Of a stretch of 64,000 nucleotides of DNA, positions 46,920 to 60,185 are shown piece after piece. Within the stretch, counting starts at the first letter, position 1; every line of letters begins with the position of its first letter. A program made the position numbers and the translations under genes. Source of the DNA: Nicotiana tabacum (taxonomy: Eukaryota > Streptophyta > Magnoliopsida > Solanales > Solanaceae); the NCBI RefSeq assembly GCF_000715075.1, contig NC_134096.1:61947854-62011853 (forward strand), read 5' to 3'. The notes beneath the pieces are model-generated. The model saw only the letters and a list, made by a program, of their open reading frames with translations. It searched no databases and was not told the origin of the DNA.

Positions 46920-49615
46920 TGTCACGATCCAAAATTCCACTAGTGGTGATGGCACCTAACCCAACCCGTTAGGTAAGCTAATTTCCATCTATTCAATTCC
47001 AATAAAATTAATTAAAAGAAAATATCTAAAACCAATACATCTCCCCAAGAACTGGTAGTAAAAATTATAATCTTCTAAGAATAGAGTGTACAAAGAGAAA
47101 ATGAAATAAATACATAGTCTGTTTGAATAATACATAAACAGAACTTTTATAAATCTAAGGCTACCCTGAACAAGAGGCAGCTACAACAGGAATGCAGGTA
47201 CATCTTCAGACCCAGCAACCATCGAGCACAGCAACAACGACAGCCAGTATCTGCACGCAATGTATAGAAGTGTAGTATCAGTACAACCGACTCCATGTAC
47301 TGAGTAAGTAACAAACCTAGCCGTAGGTTGAAAGCAGTTACGAGCTTCTACCAAGGTCAGGTCCAAAACCACTAATCCACAACAGTTAATAACGACATAA
47401 AACAAATTATACCAGAAGTAACTCAAAGATAAAATGCTCAGTCACATCATGATTTTAGTAATAATAGTTCTTCCTTTCAAGTACATCAGTAAAAATCCAA
47501 ATCTTTTGCCAAAGTTACCAAAAATGTGAATAGGTTTGAAAACAGAATTTTTTTCACAATCCTTTCAATAATAAATAAAATATCTCATTTTCTTTCCAGA
47601 TAACCAGTGTAAAACAAATGCATCACTATGCTCATCTGACAACATGTGTGAAAAATCATGAATAATGTGATATCGTACAACATGAGAAAAACACATCTCT
47701 ATGCATATATGTCATGTGTGCATGTCAATGCAATGTATCTCAGAGATTGTACTCATGTACTCACACTCTCAGAGTACTAAATCTCACTGTGTCGCATTCT
47801 CTCTCACTATGATCAGCACACTCAATCGCTCAACGCTATACAACACCTGCTGCGGCATGCAGCCCGATCCCTGTTTATAGTCGACTGCGCTCACTGGGGG
47901 TGTACAGACTCATGAGGGGCTCCTACAGCCCAAGCGCTATAAGCACGGACAACTCACGTGCTGCACGGACAACTCACGTGCCATAATATAAACTTCTGGA
48001 TCCGCACGGCCAACTCACGTTCAATAATAATATAAGGATCCGCACGGCCAACTCACGTGCTGCAGGACTAACTCACGTGCAATAAGAAGCCAATAAGGCC
48101 TGCTGCAGGCAGGGCAACCCCGATCCATAAAATATCCTCACAATCAGGGCCTCGGCCTCCCTCAGTCATCAATCTCCCCAGTCTCTCTCTCTCATGGGCT
48201 CACAATGTCATGAGAATAGCCCAAAATGATGATATGATGTATCAATAAATAACAATAGAGACTGAGATATGATATGCAATAAAATGAATATGACTGAGTA
48301 TAAATTTTCAATTTAAACAAATAATCCACAGCAATATGACCTTCGTGGGTCCCAATAATACTGGCACATAGCCTCAACATGATTTTTAATATGCTTTTCA
48401 GCTCAATTTCTTTAACACATAAAACAACATGTAAAATGCCAAGAATTATTTAACTACAAAATTTCACAGAAATAATTATGTCACAATTTCTATAGTGCAC
48501 GCCCACACGCCCGTCACCTAGCATGTGCGTTACCTCCCAACGATTTACATAATACATATATTCAGGGTTCATACCCTCAACTCCAAGATTAGAAGAGTTA
48601 CTTACCTCGAACAAGCCAAATCCAATGTCGAGCAAGCTAAGCAGTGCTCCAAGAATTCCATTCTGCGCGTATGATCTTCCAAATAGATCGAATCTAGTCA
48701 CAATAATTTGACTCAGTCCACACAATTTATAAGAATTAATTCCATATCAAAACGTTAATATTTTCCATAAAATCCGAAATTACGCTCCAAAAATCACCCG
48801 TGGAGCCCATGTCTCAAATCTGACGAAACTCACAAAATACGACAACCCATCCAATTACAAGTTCAACCATACTAATTTTACCCAAATCTGACTCCAAATC
48901 GGTATTCAAACTTAAAAAATTCGTTTTGTGACATTATAGAAATTTCCTTCTATTTCTCTTGAAGATTCAATAATCTAACACCAAAACTCACCCGAGCCAC
49001 TCGGGACCCCGTCCAAATACACCAACAAGTCCTAAAATACACCACCGACCTACTCTAGGCCTCAAATCACATCAAACAACCTCAAAGATACGAACTACAC
49101 ATGGATTCAAGCCTAATAAATTTTGAAATTTCCAAATTCTACAACGACGCTGAAACCTATCAAATCACGTCCGATTGACCTCAAATTTTGCACACAAATC
49201 ACATTTCACATTACAGGCCTATTCAAATATCCAGAATCAGATTCCGACCCCGATATCAGAAAGTCAACCCCCCGGACAAACTTCCCAAAAATTTAACTTT
49301 CGTCATTTCAAGCTAAATTCCACTATGTACTTCCAAATAATTTTTCAGACACGCTGCTAAGTCCAAAATCACCATACGGAGTTATTGGAATCATCAAAAC
49401 TCCATTCCGGGGTCATTTACACATAGGTCGATATCCGGTTACTATTTTAACTTAAGCTTTAAACCTTGGAACTAAGTGTTCCAATTCATTCCAAAAACCT
49501 CACCGAACCCGAACCAATTGCCCCGGCAATTCACACAATAATTGTAAAGTAAAATTTGAGCAATAAATGGGGAAACGAGGTTGTAATACTCAAAACGACT
49601 GGTCAGGTCGTTACA
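46920..49615 (-). mobile_element. solo gypsy LTR, minus strand (2.7 kb)
   Basis: The plus strand starts tgtcacgatccaaaattcc and ends ggtcgttaca, with perfect TSD tagac (46915-46919, 49616-49620). It is colinear with the LARD LTRs in parts, including the CACGTG array (47940-48085) and the block gcacgcccacacgcccgtcacc near 48500, but lacks the TCGCGA island. A complete pair of LTR ends with TSD and nothing inside marks LTR-LTR recombination. Confidence 0.92.
47940..48085. repeat. CACGTG array in the solo LTR
   Basis: Four CACGTG palindromes plus one mutated copy (cacgtt) in the unit caactcacgtgctgcacgga. Confidence 0.8.
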
Positions 49616-49620
49616 TAGAC

Positions 49621-50531
49621 AATATTAAAGTTTGCAAATAAAACGAAGTACAAAAAACCTTGGACAAAAGAAATAAAAAAATATTGTCTACTCTTTAACA
49701 CTAAAATTATTTTAGAACTTTGAATTAAATTACTTAAATCTTCATATTAGTAAATATATTTTTTTACAACACTATCAAAGGTACAATATTAAAATACATG
49801 TCTAACATTTTATTTATTTAAGTTACGTCTTACTAATATAAATAATAATAATACTAGTTAAACGTTTTATCATTTAAGAATATTATACTATAAATAACAA
49901 GTATGAAAAAAATGGCAACACTGACATTTTTTTTGCATATGTGTGTAAGGTCTTTTATTAAAATTTGACTTTAGGCCACTAATTTTATGAAGCCGCCTTT
50001 GCCTACGGGACATTCTTGAACTCAAATTCACGTCATGAATTTTCTTCTCTGAACATTAACTAAACTGAAAGAAGTAAGAGCTGGCCAAAAAAACAAGTAT
50101 CTGATATCCATTTATATAGGTAACGAAGGTAGGAGGACATCATAGAAATTCCCTAATCGAGTCCAAGTGGGATTAAGATTATGAAAATTAGGTTTTCGTT
50201 CCATACATTTATATTCGGATTTGGATTGTGAAATATTCTTGATTATTTATAGAAACATATTTAATTAGTAAAATTTAATAATAAATTTGATTTAGAGTAA
50301 AAAATAATAGTGGTTTGAAAATTACAAAATATTATAAAATTACTATGATCCTAAATTAGAAGAGAAAAATCATTAATCTAAAAATTACAAAGTAAAGATG
50401 TAAAAATGGACCTTTTTTGTAATTAATATTTTACAACAAATAAATCAAAATATAAGAAATATATAGGGAGCTTTCATTTATTAAAATAAATGTAAACAGA
50501 AAGAAAATAATTAATGACTACTTATAAAATA
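49621..50531. other. AT-rich DNA, no gene seen
   Basis: Apart from the possible element end near 50000, nothing recognised. Confidence 0.4.
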
Positions 50532-50765
50532 TTGCTCTAGTGGTGAGCACCTTCCACTTTCAACCAAGAGGTTGTGAGTTCGAGTCACCCCAAGAGCAAG
50601 GTGGGGAGTTCTTGGAGGGAGGGAGCCGAGGGTCTATCGGAAACAGCCTCTCTACCCTAGGGTAGGGGTAAGGTCTGCGTATACACTACCCTCTCCAGAT
50701 CCCACTAGTGGGATTATACTGGATTGTTGTTGTTGTTGTTATTGTTGTTAATGTTGTTGTTGTTA
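50532..50765 (+). mobile_element. TS-type SINE, plus strand
   Basis: The head gctctagtggtgagcacc contains the A-box region; the B box gttcgagtc is at about 50578-50586; the body has gccgagggtctatcggaaac; the tail is GTT repeats with two ATT variants. This is the tobacco TS SINE pattern, tRNA-derived. No TSD that I would defend. Confidence 0.88.
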
Positions 50766-51732
50766 TCTTCTACTATTTTATTCTTATTGCTTCAAGTTAA
50801 TATTTTTACTAATTTGACTCTAATTAATACTATACTATAGAATGATTTTTCTCTACTTTCATTTAAAGTTAGTACAAGATTCAGAAATTAAAATACTTCA
50901 AAAGTATTTGGTATTTTATCTGTAGTGAGAGTTAATTTAACTATTCAGACACTAAAATAAAGTAATTGATATTTATATGTTGTAATAATTGGTAATTTAA
51001 CTATAGATAATAAAAGTATCTCAAATTAAGGTGTTTAATCGGACCCGAAATTAAGAAGGAAATACTTTTAAAACTTGTATTATTAAATATATCGTGATAT
51101 TTATGAGGCTAAAAATATATTTATTTAAAGAGTAAGATGAGAAATTTGAAGTTATATATTTTTTAATATTAAAGTATTGTTTTCTTTTTTAAACAAGACT
51201 AAGAAAGTCTAAAGAAATTAAATAGCGGTTATCATGTAAAAACATAGAGTTTCCATGGGTCTTTTTTTTTTTGTTGGGGTACTTCACAAAACTTCATGTT
51301 TTTGCTTAGCAAGTTCTTAAACATGACTAAGAAAACAGTATTTAGGCAAATAATATTTAGTTAAGAATTTTGTGCTTTTAATATAATACAGATAGATACA
51401 AATATAAATATAGATATAGAATTTTGATTTCAATTAGAAAAAATAGTGAATAGTTTTAATTTGTGGCCTTACTCTTTGTAACCTAAATATTTATAACCGA
51501 ACAAAGAATACTCTTAACTCTTAAGCCTAAAAGGAATTGAAAGTTCTCGAAGGATTTGATAATTACATTTACAAACTTTATTTATTAGTTTTCTTTTACA
51601 AGTTGAAACTTAAATAAGGAAGGATTCAATACACAAAGTTTAGTTAATTTTAAATTCCTAAATATCAGGAAAATAATTAAATAATGTGATGACTCAAAAT
51701 GTCATCTTTAAATTTAATAATTAATTATGTGT
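50766..51732. other. AT-rich DNA, no gene seen
   Basis: No ORF or recognised element. Confidence 0.4.
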
Positions 51733-54700
51733 TGTAAGACCTCGAAAAGTAATATTTTATCACTCCTCGACTTACGTGCAAAGTCCGTAAAATATTTCGA
51801 AAAGTTTTTATGTGAAAAATGAATTAAAATGTGAACTAGAGCCTTAAAACTCAGCTGAGTTGACTCTGGTCAATATTTTGAGAAAACGGACCCGAATCAA
51901 TATTTTGACAGTTTTGGTAGGTGCGTATCATTATTTGAGACTTGGGCGTATGTCCGAAATTTAATTTGGAGGTCCCTAGCTCAAGTTATGACCATTTAAC
52001 AGAAACTAGTAATTTAAAGGCTAAAGATTTTCAAGTTTGACCGCGGGGTTGACTTTTTGATATCGGAGTCGGAATCCAGTTCCAAAATATTTTGTAGCTC
52101 CATTATGTCATTTATAACTTATGTGCAAAATTTGAGGTCAATCGGACTTGATTCGATAGGTTTCGGCATTGAATGTAGAAGTTGGAAATTTCATAAGACT
52201 AAAGTTTCAAGTGAGTTCGCACAAGATATAACTTCAAATGAGCATAACTCTCATGATTCCAAGTTTTATATGGTGTATTATCTATCAAATGAAAGATCTT
52301 TGAGTCTAGTTTCTAACGCTTCAAGCCGTTCGTCATTTGGACATTCGTACAAGAAGTTATGACCAAATTACCAAAAGCTAAAAAATGCGATTATGCGGCA
52401 AATTGTGCGACCGCAAATCAATTATGCGAGCTGCAAAAACAGGTTTGCGACCCGCAAAATGGTCGTCGATCTGCCCTGCGCACACCACTTCTGGACATCA
52501 GTTTTGCGATCCATTGTGCGACCCGCATACCTATTTGGCGGTGCATTGTGCGATCGCCTACCTGTTTTCAGAGGGGTAATTTTCCTATTTTCATAACCCT
52601 ACCCTATTTTGATAAATAGGTTTTGGGGCAATTATCTGATGATTTTAGAGAGAAGTGAGAGTGTTCTGGAGAGAGAAAGTAGATAAAGTGTCTTGTTCAT
52701 CAAATTCTTGTCCAAGCCTTGAAATCCAACAAGAAATCCCTCAAGTTCTTCATCAAAGAGGTAAGGTTCTAACCCCTAATCTTCAATTTCGAGTTTGAGT
52801 AATGATGGGTTATTAAGAATATGATTCTTGGGGTAAGTATTCCTTATCCTATATTGATTATATTTCATGATTCCATACTCATTTACATCATGAATCCGTG
52901 AATTTAGGGAAGAAAAATCAGTTTTTTATAAAATTTTCCAAAAATAAAAATTTAAGATTTGAACGTCCATTTGATATCGGAATTGGATAATTTTTGTATG
53001 GTTGAACTCGTAGCGGAACGAGTATTGGATTTCGCGAGTTTTTTCGGGATTTGATATGTGGGTCCCACTGTCGAATATATAAATGAATTTCGGATTTTTT
53101 TCCCGAAAAATTATTAAATTCATATGGAATTAATTCCTATGATTCGTATTGAGTATATCAAATTGTTTGTGAATAGATTTGAAGCTTTTGGAGACAAATT
53201 TAAAAGGAAAAGTTGTGGTCGAGTAATTGATTGGAATTTGCAAAGCGAGGTAAGTATCGTGGTTAACCTTGACTTGAGGGAATAGAACCCTTAAATTATT
53301 TGTTATGTGAAATGCATGTGAACGACGTATAGGCGAGGTGACGAGTGTCTATACGTCGTCAAATTAATTATTTGTTTACTTAGTTGAAAAATTATAAATT
53401 ATTTTAAATCATGAATTAATTATTATAATAATTATTTTTTTCATATTCTTTGTCAATTATTAATTCTTGAATTCCTGCATTAATTGTTACATGCTATTTG
53501 AATTATGTGTCTTAATTGTTATTTGACATTTAGCATATTAAATATTAAACTGTTTATTTTCTCCCTGCTTTTCATAATAACTTGCTAATTGTCATTGTTT
53601 GTTTCATAATTATTGTATGCTTGTTGTCTTATAAATGTATATTAATTATTGTATTTATTGGGGAAATTTCTTCTATAAGAATTCGTAAATGAATATGTTG
53701 GAGGAGCGGGTTGCACGCCGCAACAACATTGAATTGGTAAATGTATATATATTGGAGGAGCGGGTTGCACGCCGCAACAGAATTGATCGAAATAAATATA
53801 TTGGGGGATCAGGTTGCATGCCACAACAAACTTATTAAAAAGTTCATATTGGAGGATCGGATTGCACGACGCAACAGACTTATTAAACAGTCCATATTGG
53901 AGGATCGGGTTGCACGCCCATATTGGAGGATCAGGTTGCACGCCGCAACAGACTTATTAAAAAGTCCATATTGGAGGATCGGGTTGCACGCCGCAAGAGA
54001 CTTATTAAAAGTCAATATTTGGAGGATCGGATTGCACGCCGCAATAGACTTATTTAAAAGTCAATATATACTTGATTAAAAATAATTATATGAGAGGATT
54101 GAAAATGAATATATTGTGGAAGCGGTTTGCACGGTATAACGGAAATTGGTTGAAATAATAATGGATTATGATTGCTGAGTTGGCTTCAATTATTATAAAT
54201 AAGTTACTTGATTTATTTCTATTATTTGTTGTTGTTACTAATATTGCGTACAAGTTAATGTAAGTGAACCGCCTTAGCCTCGTCACTACTTTATCGAGGT
54301 TAGGCTCAGCACTTACCAGTACATGGGGTCGGTTGTACTGATACTACACTCTGCACTTCTTGTGTAGATTTCGGAGTTAGTCCTAGCGGCGTACCATAGA
54401 CTTGCTCGGATTTCAGCTATTCAGAGGACACTTGAGGTATAACTGCACATCGTTCGCAGTTCTGAAGTTCCCGTCTACTTTACTTTAGCTGTGTGTTTAT
54501 TTTCAGACAACTTTATTTTATTCAGACCTTTATTTGTATTATTCTAGAAGCTCGTGCACTTGTGACACCAATTCTAGGATGGTATTTAGACACTGTTGTT
54601 TTTATATTTGGATTATTCATTACATTTCAGACTTTATTTCCGCATTTGTTTCTTTGTTATTAATAAATTTATAAATTGTTTTAAAATGGATAATAATATT

Positions 54701-54775
54701 CTAACATAGGCTTGCCTAGCAAGTGAAATTTTAGGCGCCATCACGGTCCGAAGGTGGAAATTTTGGGTCGTGACA
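51733..54775 (+). repeat. 5' LTR of element B (3.0 kb)
   Basis: Starts TGTAAGACCTCGAAAAG and ends GGGTCGTGACA directly before the primer site. Same family as the minus-strand LTR 1-2535. Contains the 48-bp array at 53698-54070. Confidence 0.75.
53698..54070 (+). repeat. 48-bp tandem array, about eight copies
   Basis: Unit tattggaggatcgggttgca then cgccgcaacagacttattaa and aaagtcca, 47-52 bp, one copy truncated to 26 bp. The reverse-complement unit is at 6160-6292. Confidence 0.9.
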
Positions 54776-54776
54776 G

Positions 54777-54790
54777 TTGGTATCAGAGCA
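54777..54790 (+). promoter_or_regulatory. primer-binding site of element B
   Basis: TTGGTATCAGAGCA directly behind the 5' LTR; initiator tRNA-Met primer of chromoviruses. Confidence 0.93.
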
Positions 54791-55899
54791 CTAGGTTACA
54801 TAGGTCTCACGAGTCACGAGCAAGCTTAGTAAAGTCTGAAGGATCGGTACAGAGACGTCTGTACTTATCTCTTAGAGGATATGAAGTTTAGGAACAATAT
54901 CACTTCTTTCATTCCTTATCATGCGACATTGATTTAGCTTGAAACATATATCTTGTATTCCTTTGTATCCACTCGTGTATGACATTGCGCAATCGGTATC
55001 AGTTGTGCGTCGACGATTTGAGATGCCGCAGATGGACTACGAGAGAGCTAGAGATGCTCAAACATTGTCTCAACGTGTGGTTCCGACTGAAGATACGGCC
55101 GCATTGAGAGACCACCCAGTGAATCATGTGGAGGGTGCAACAGACCTTGGCATCTGGTTGATTTATACGAGTTGTGAAGATTAATATTATGGATTATCGG
55201 ACATGGTGAACTATAACTTTGCATCGAGTGGGGGGAGTCTACTATCAATGGATGGATTGCGGGGTCGTGTGTCATATCAGTTTTGGCATGAAATGTATAT
55301 ATATGGTACTGTAAGGTTCCCCAAAAATATACACATGTTTAAGGCCTGAAACTTTGTAGAGGATAAAGTTGGGACTTGCGGTATGTCCGCCTACTTAATA
55401 ATCTTATACTTCAGTACCAAAGGAGTTAGAGAAACAACTTTAAATTTACAGAATGTCTACTCAGCGTAGACGTTATGGTTTTGGATTTTGGGGTGCTTCG
55501 GAGGAAGTACAGTGGTTGACGAGATTCTACACTATGTGGTTCGTGCCAAGGTTTGCATGTATGGAGCTTTACTTTTGCGACCATTGTGTATAAATAGGGG
55601 TAAGGGTTACCCCAAAGAAGATTCGAAGAGTACTTTAAGAAATGGGTCAGCTCAACAGTGTTGAGTCAGCATAACAAAAGAAGAAATTGGCCTTGGGAGA
55701 GATAATTCTCCACAGGTGCCCGTGGAAAGCCTATGAAGAGGGCAGACCAGCCAATGCAACACCGCCCACTTGGCTCAGTTCTTAGAACGCTTTTGAAAGA
55801 GTTTGGTTCCAAGACTCTCCGTAATGCGTGGTGTATAAGGTTTTAATGGTTGCGTCAAGTCACCGTGATGGTGTCATAATATGCCATCGGGTGCAATAA

Positions 55900-56460
55900 G
55901 TTAGCCCGCCATATTCCTACTTTGCTTCCTATAGCAAGAGAGCGAGTCCACAGGCTCATTAAAGGACTCAATTATGATCGTAAAATTTTGTATGACTCGG
56001 GAGCTATAGGGTGATACTTCATTTCCACTAGTGTTAGAAATTGCCAAGATATTAGACCGTGTTCGGGGTGAGGAAAAAGGAAACTAAGGAGACCAGGACG
56101 TCTCGAGGATCTGGAGTATTCAGTGGATTCTACTTTGCAAGTATAAATCATTATGACGAGAGCTCGGGCAGTCGGCCAGCTCAACTCGCACATCGGATTA
56201 ATCGGGGTGCTCCAGTAAGTTCTTTTAATGCACCACTGACATGAGTTTCCTACAATGGTCATTCCAGTTATCTAAAACAGACTCAGTATGAGCAAACAGA
56301 CCCTCAAAGGGGTTGTTATGAATGTGGTGATACTAGGCACATCATGAGAAAATTGTCCCATACTTAGGACATACATATTTCATCAAAGCACTCAGGTTGC
56401 GTGCCCCATTGCAGTTACTACACCACCCACACGACCGGTTAGGGGTGGAGGACAGGCGGG
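55900..56460 (+). pseudogene. gag remnant of element B
   Basis: Pieces in several frames: ARERVHRLIKGLNYD, the open stretch 56059-56244 (Gly/Ser-rich linker), and a knuckle CYECGDTRHIMRK in which the last Cys is lost by a frame change. Colinear with gag of element A at 2536-3060. Confidence 0.75.
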
Positions 56461-57300
56461 TAGAAGGTGTCCAAGAGGTGGAGGCCCAACCCTTGATATT
56501 TTATGATATGGCAGAGGTCGCTACATTAGATGGTGTTGTTACTAATACGACCTCGATTTAATATAAAGGAATAATTTGCATAACTTGATTCGGTTCTGAG
56601 TATCGAGACGAGTCCTCTTATTGTGCTCCACTTATGAGTGAGCTTCGTAATTCTATAATCTACTTATGTGTTTACTCCTGTTAGGAGATTCTATGGAGAT
56701 AACAACGCCTATCATTCCATGGAGCTGTGAGGATAAATATGGGTTTCTGTTACTCATTTCGGTAAGTTTTGATGTACTTTCCAGATAATTAGTTACAAAT
56801 TATGAATTATATGCCCTAATGGTGTGGGGTTCATTATGTGTTGTGATTTTGTGTAACCGAAATTATTTAAAAGGAGAAAAAGGAAATTTTCGATAGGCAC
56901 GATGTGCATATTACTTGTGATTCAGAACTGAGGACGAGATCTTCGCATTTTATTATAAATTGATATGTTTAAACCAGGCTACGAGCTGCGGGGGAAGTTA
57001 TATAAGGACGAGATCCTTGTGAGGAAAATTCATAGCAATAATATGGAGTCATGCCTGTTAGGCTTATTTGAAAATTCATGTATGAAATTTCTCTGTGCAT
57101 ACTTGCCAAATTCGTGTTGTAATTATTGAGTTTTAACCTACGAGGTAGGTGCCCGCCTAGGTGGCATTAAATGCGACTCGTTAATTCGGGTAAATAATTA
57201 CGAGGTCTTAATGCCTCGTATCTCGTTATCAATATTGTGAAGGTTTAAAACAAGACTTTTGTTAGCATGGAGTTAATTGACGATTCTGTAATTGATTATG
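56461..57300 (+). pseudogene. protease remnant and non-coding stretch of element B
   Basis: Colinear with 3061-3960 of element A; many stops. No pol core. Confidence 0.5.
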
Positions 57301-57562
57301 AAGAACTATTAAGACCAGATTGACCCAGAAGGATGCCCCATCTAGATGGTCAGACGAATGTGAGTTGAGCTTTCAGAAGCTCAAGACTACTTTGACTACG
57401 ATGCCAGTGTTGGTATTACCCACAGGTTCAGGATCTTATACGGAGTATTGTGATGCATCTCGCGTTGGGCTTGGTGCAGTATTGATGCAGGATGGAAAGG
57501 TGATTGCATATGCGTCGCGACAATTAAAAATTCAGGAAAAGAATAATCATGTTCATGACTTA
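57301..57562 (+). pseudogene. RNase H fragment of element B
   Basis: The open stretch reads [20 protein letters not shown], then [40 protein letters not shown] and EKNNHVHDL: the RT-RNase H connection and the start of RNase H with YCDAS. The 3' LTR begins immediately (TGTAACGAG at 57563), so the rest of RNase H and integrase is deleted at this junction. Confidence 0.88.
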
Positions 57563-58239
57563 TGTAACGAGCCGATTTGTCGTTTTAAGATTTTAAGTCC
57601 TGTTCTGTGGCATAAGGCCCAAAGCAGCTTCGTATGACGCGTATTGACTTGAGTGTGGTTGAATTCAGTTACAGGATGATTCAAAGTGATTTGGGACACT
57701 TGGTCCCTAAAAAAGAAGCTTATATCTTAGGATTTTGACCGTAGTTAGAAATATGTGAAGACGATTCCGGAATGAAGTTTCGTCGGTTCCGTTAGCTCCG
57801 TATGATGATTTTGGACTGAGGAGCGTGTCCGGACTGTGAATTTGAGGTCTGTAGCTTATTTAAGCTTGAAATGGCGAAAGTCGAATGTTTAGAGAATTGG
57901 ACCGGAAGTGGACTTTTTGATATAGGGGTCGGAATCTGATTCCGGTAGTTGGAGTAGGTCCATAATGTTGAATGTGACTTGTGTGCAAAATTTGAGGTCA
58001 ATCGGACGTGATTTGATAGGGTTCGGCATCGATGGTATAAGTTGAAGTTTTAAAGTTCATTAAGTTTGAATTAGGGTGCGATTCATGATTTCGATATTGT
58101 TTGATGTGATTTGAGGCTTCGAGCATGTCCGTGTTATGTTATGGAACAGGTTGGTATGATTGGACGGGGTCCCGAGGGGCTCGGGTGTGTTTCGGACCAA
58201 ATTGGAGTTGTTTGGACTGTTGTTGTTGAAGTCTGGTTT

Positions 58240-58570
58240 CCTTCTTCGTGAATGCGAAGGGAGTTCCGCGTTCGCGAAGAGGAATTTAAGGGACTGATAG
58301 TTTGGCCTTCGCGCATGCGAATCTGTGGACGTGAACACGAAGAACTAGCAGGGCAAGCATTCGCGAACGCTTCCCAAGCAACGCGCACACGAAGAAGAAA
58401 GGAAGATTGGGGGGCCTGCCTGGCGTTAAGCCTTCGCGAACGCGAAGGGCAGAGGTCGGAAGGCATCGCGAATGCGATGGGGATATCGCGAACGTGAAGA
58501 AGGAATATGGGAAGCACATTTTTTGTGCTTCGCGAACGCGAAGCTATGGTCGCGAATGCGATGAAGGCAT
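58240..58570. repeat. TCGCGA-rich island in the 3' LTR of element B
   Basis: Repeated ttcgcgaacgcgaag-type palindromes and variants. Confidence 0.85.
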
Positions 58571-59562
58571 TTTTCGGCAAAATTAAAAGTCCCAAAACGG
58601 GGGGTTTGAGTTCATAACTCAAAATCTAATTGGGAGCTCAGTAGAAGGCGATTTTTGGAGAGATTCTTGCGTGGGTGTTTGGGGTAAGTGATTCCTATCC
58701 GGTTTTGATTAATTTCCATGATTATGTCTTTGAATCCATCGTTTAATTCGGATTTAATGGAGGAAAAATCAATTTTTTTTTAAAATCTTCCAAAAACGAA
58801 AATGTAAATTTGGAAGTCGAGTTGTTATTGGAATTCGATAAAATTGGTATGGTTGAAATCGTAACGGAATGGGTGTTCGAATTTCATGAAAATTTTGTCG
58901 GGTTCCAAGAGGCGAGTCCTGCGTTGACTTTTGTTGACTTTTTTGAATAATTTTTAAGTCGACGTATTATTATCCGAAATTATTTCCGACGAATTTTAAT
59001 GGAGTTATACAATTAATATGCATAGATTTGAGCGGTCCGGAGGTCAATTCAAGCAAGAAGATGATTTTAGAATCTCGGCATAACTTTAAAAAAAAAAGGT
59101 AAGTGTCTTGCTTAATCTCGAGTGGGGGAAATACCCCTTACGCATTGAGTATTATATGCAAACTGTGTAATTGAAAATCATGTACGCGAGGAGACTAGTA
59201 CGTACTCGGTTTATATGTGCAAATTTCGTTGATTAAAATCCTTAGACCCCCTTATGTATTAAGTTGGAAATTATTGGCACTTATTAAATCCTCTATTTGT
59301 CATGCCTAGATCTTTGTTTGTTGAAATTGTGTTTAAATGATGATTTTGTATGATTGCCATCTTGAATTTATATGAAATATTATTTTGTTGAGTTGTTCAC
59401 TCCCGGATATTTTGTTAAATTTTGTGTACATTATGGTCTAGCCATGGGCTCGTTATTCTGGAAAATGATGTATTGTTGATTTCTGTGGCAAGTTGAAAAT
59501 TTTGAGCACTTGATGAGCCATTTGTGATATGTGAGCACTTGATGTGCAGTTGTTGAAATTAT

Positions 59563-59823
59563 ATTTACTTTGGGACTACGGAACGGTATTCTGGGAGATC
59601 CCCTTGTCCTACATATTTGCTTTGGGACTAAGGAATGGTATTCCGGGAGATCCCCCTACCCTGCATATTTTATTTGGGACTACGGAACGGTATTCTGGGA
59701 GATCCCCCTCCCCTGCATATTTACTTTGGGACTACGACACGGTATTCCAGGAGATCCCCCTGTCTTGCATATTTACTTTTGGGACTACGAGGCGGTACCT
59801 CGGGAGATCTCCATGTCTTGCAT
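59563..59823 (+). repeat. 52-bp tandem array, five copies
   Basis: Unit atttactttgggactacgga then acggtattctgggagatccc and a short end. Copies differ at several bases; the fifth is 53 bp. A single reverse copy (gaggtaccgcctcgtagtcc) is visible near 62640 in the LTR at the right edge. Confidence 0.9.
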
Positions 59824-60185
59824 ATTTTTCTATGGATGCACTTGTCGTTGGTTATTTTGTTTTTCCGCGATATGTAAATTCTTGTGTTCTTCCGTGATGT
59901 ATTATTTGATTTTATTATGTGTTTTGATATTCCTTGTTGTATTGTGTTGGCTTTGGCTCTTTGTAAAAGACTCTACAGAATTTGTGTTTATGGTTTTTAC
60001 TGATTTTCGAAAATTGAGTTATTTCAAATAAAAGAAATTACTATTATGTTTTAATTTAATAAATTTTACATCCAAATTAGTAGTCGTTGGATGCTTCATT
60101 TTAATTGAAATGTCATTTTCTTCGCCCAAACTAGTTAAAAAAAACTCATTTCTTTGATAATTTCTTACTTGATTTAAAACTTCTA

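Larger units (their letters stand above)
46831..50000. mobile_element. possible small DNA element split by a solo LTR
   Basis: The left end ggtggctcaagtagg (46831) and the right end tatgaagccgcctttg (near 49990) are imperfect inverted repeats. The text also resembles 46018-46095 (agctttgatttaggtcccc against agctcttgccttagaccccc). Without the LTR and one TSD it would be about 0.47 kb. No clear TSD. Confidence 0.35.

Noticed and set aside
53698..54070. CRISPR array
   Set aside because: A plant nuclear LTR; units are contiguous with no unique spacers and no cas genes.
59544..60031. Overlapping ORFs of 80-153 codons with a repeated GLRNGI.GDP-type peptide
   Set aside because: They are the translation of the 52-bp tandem array inside an LTR; the array is not a multiple of three in all copies and all three frames are open by composition.
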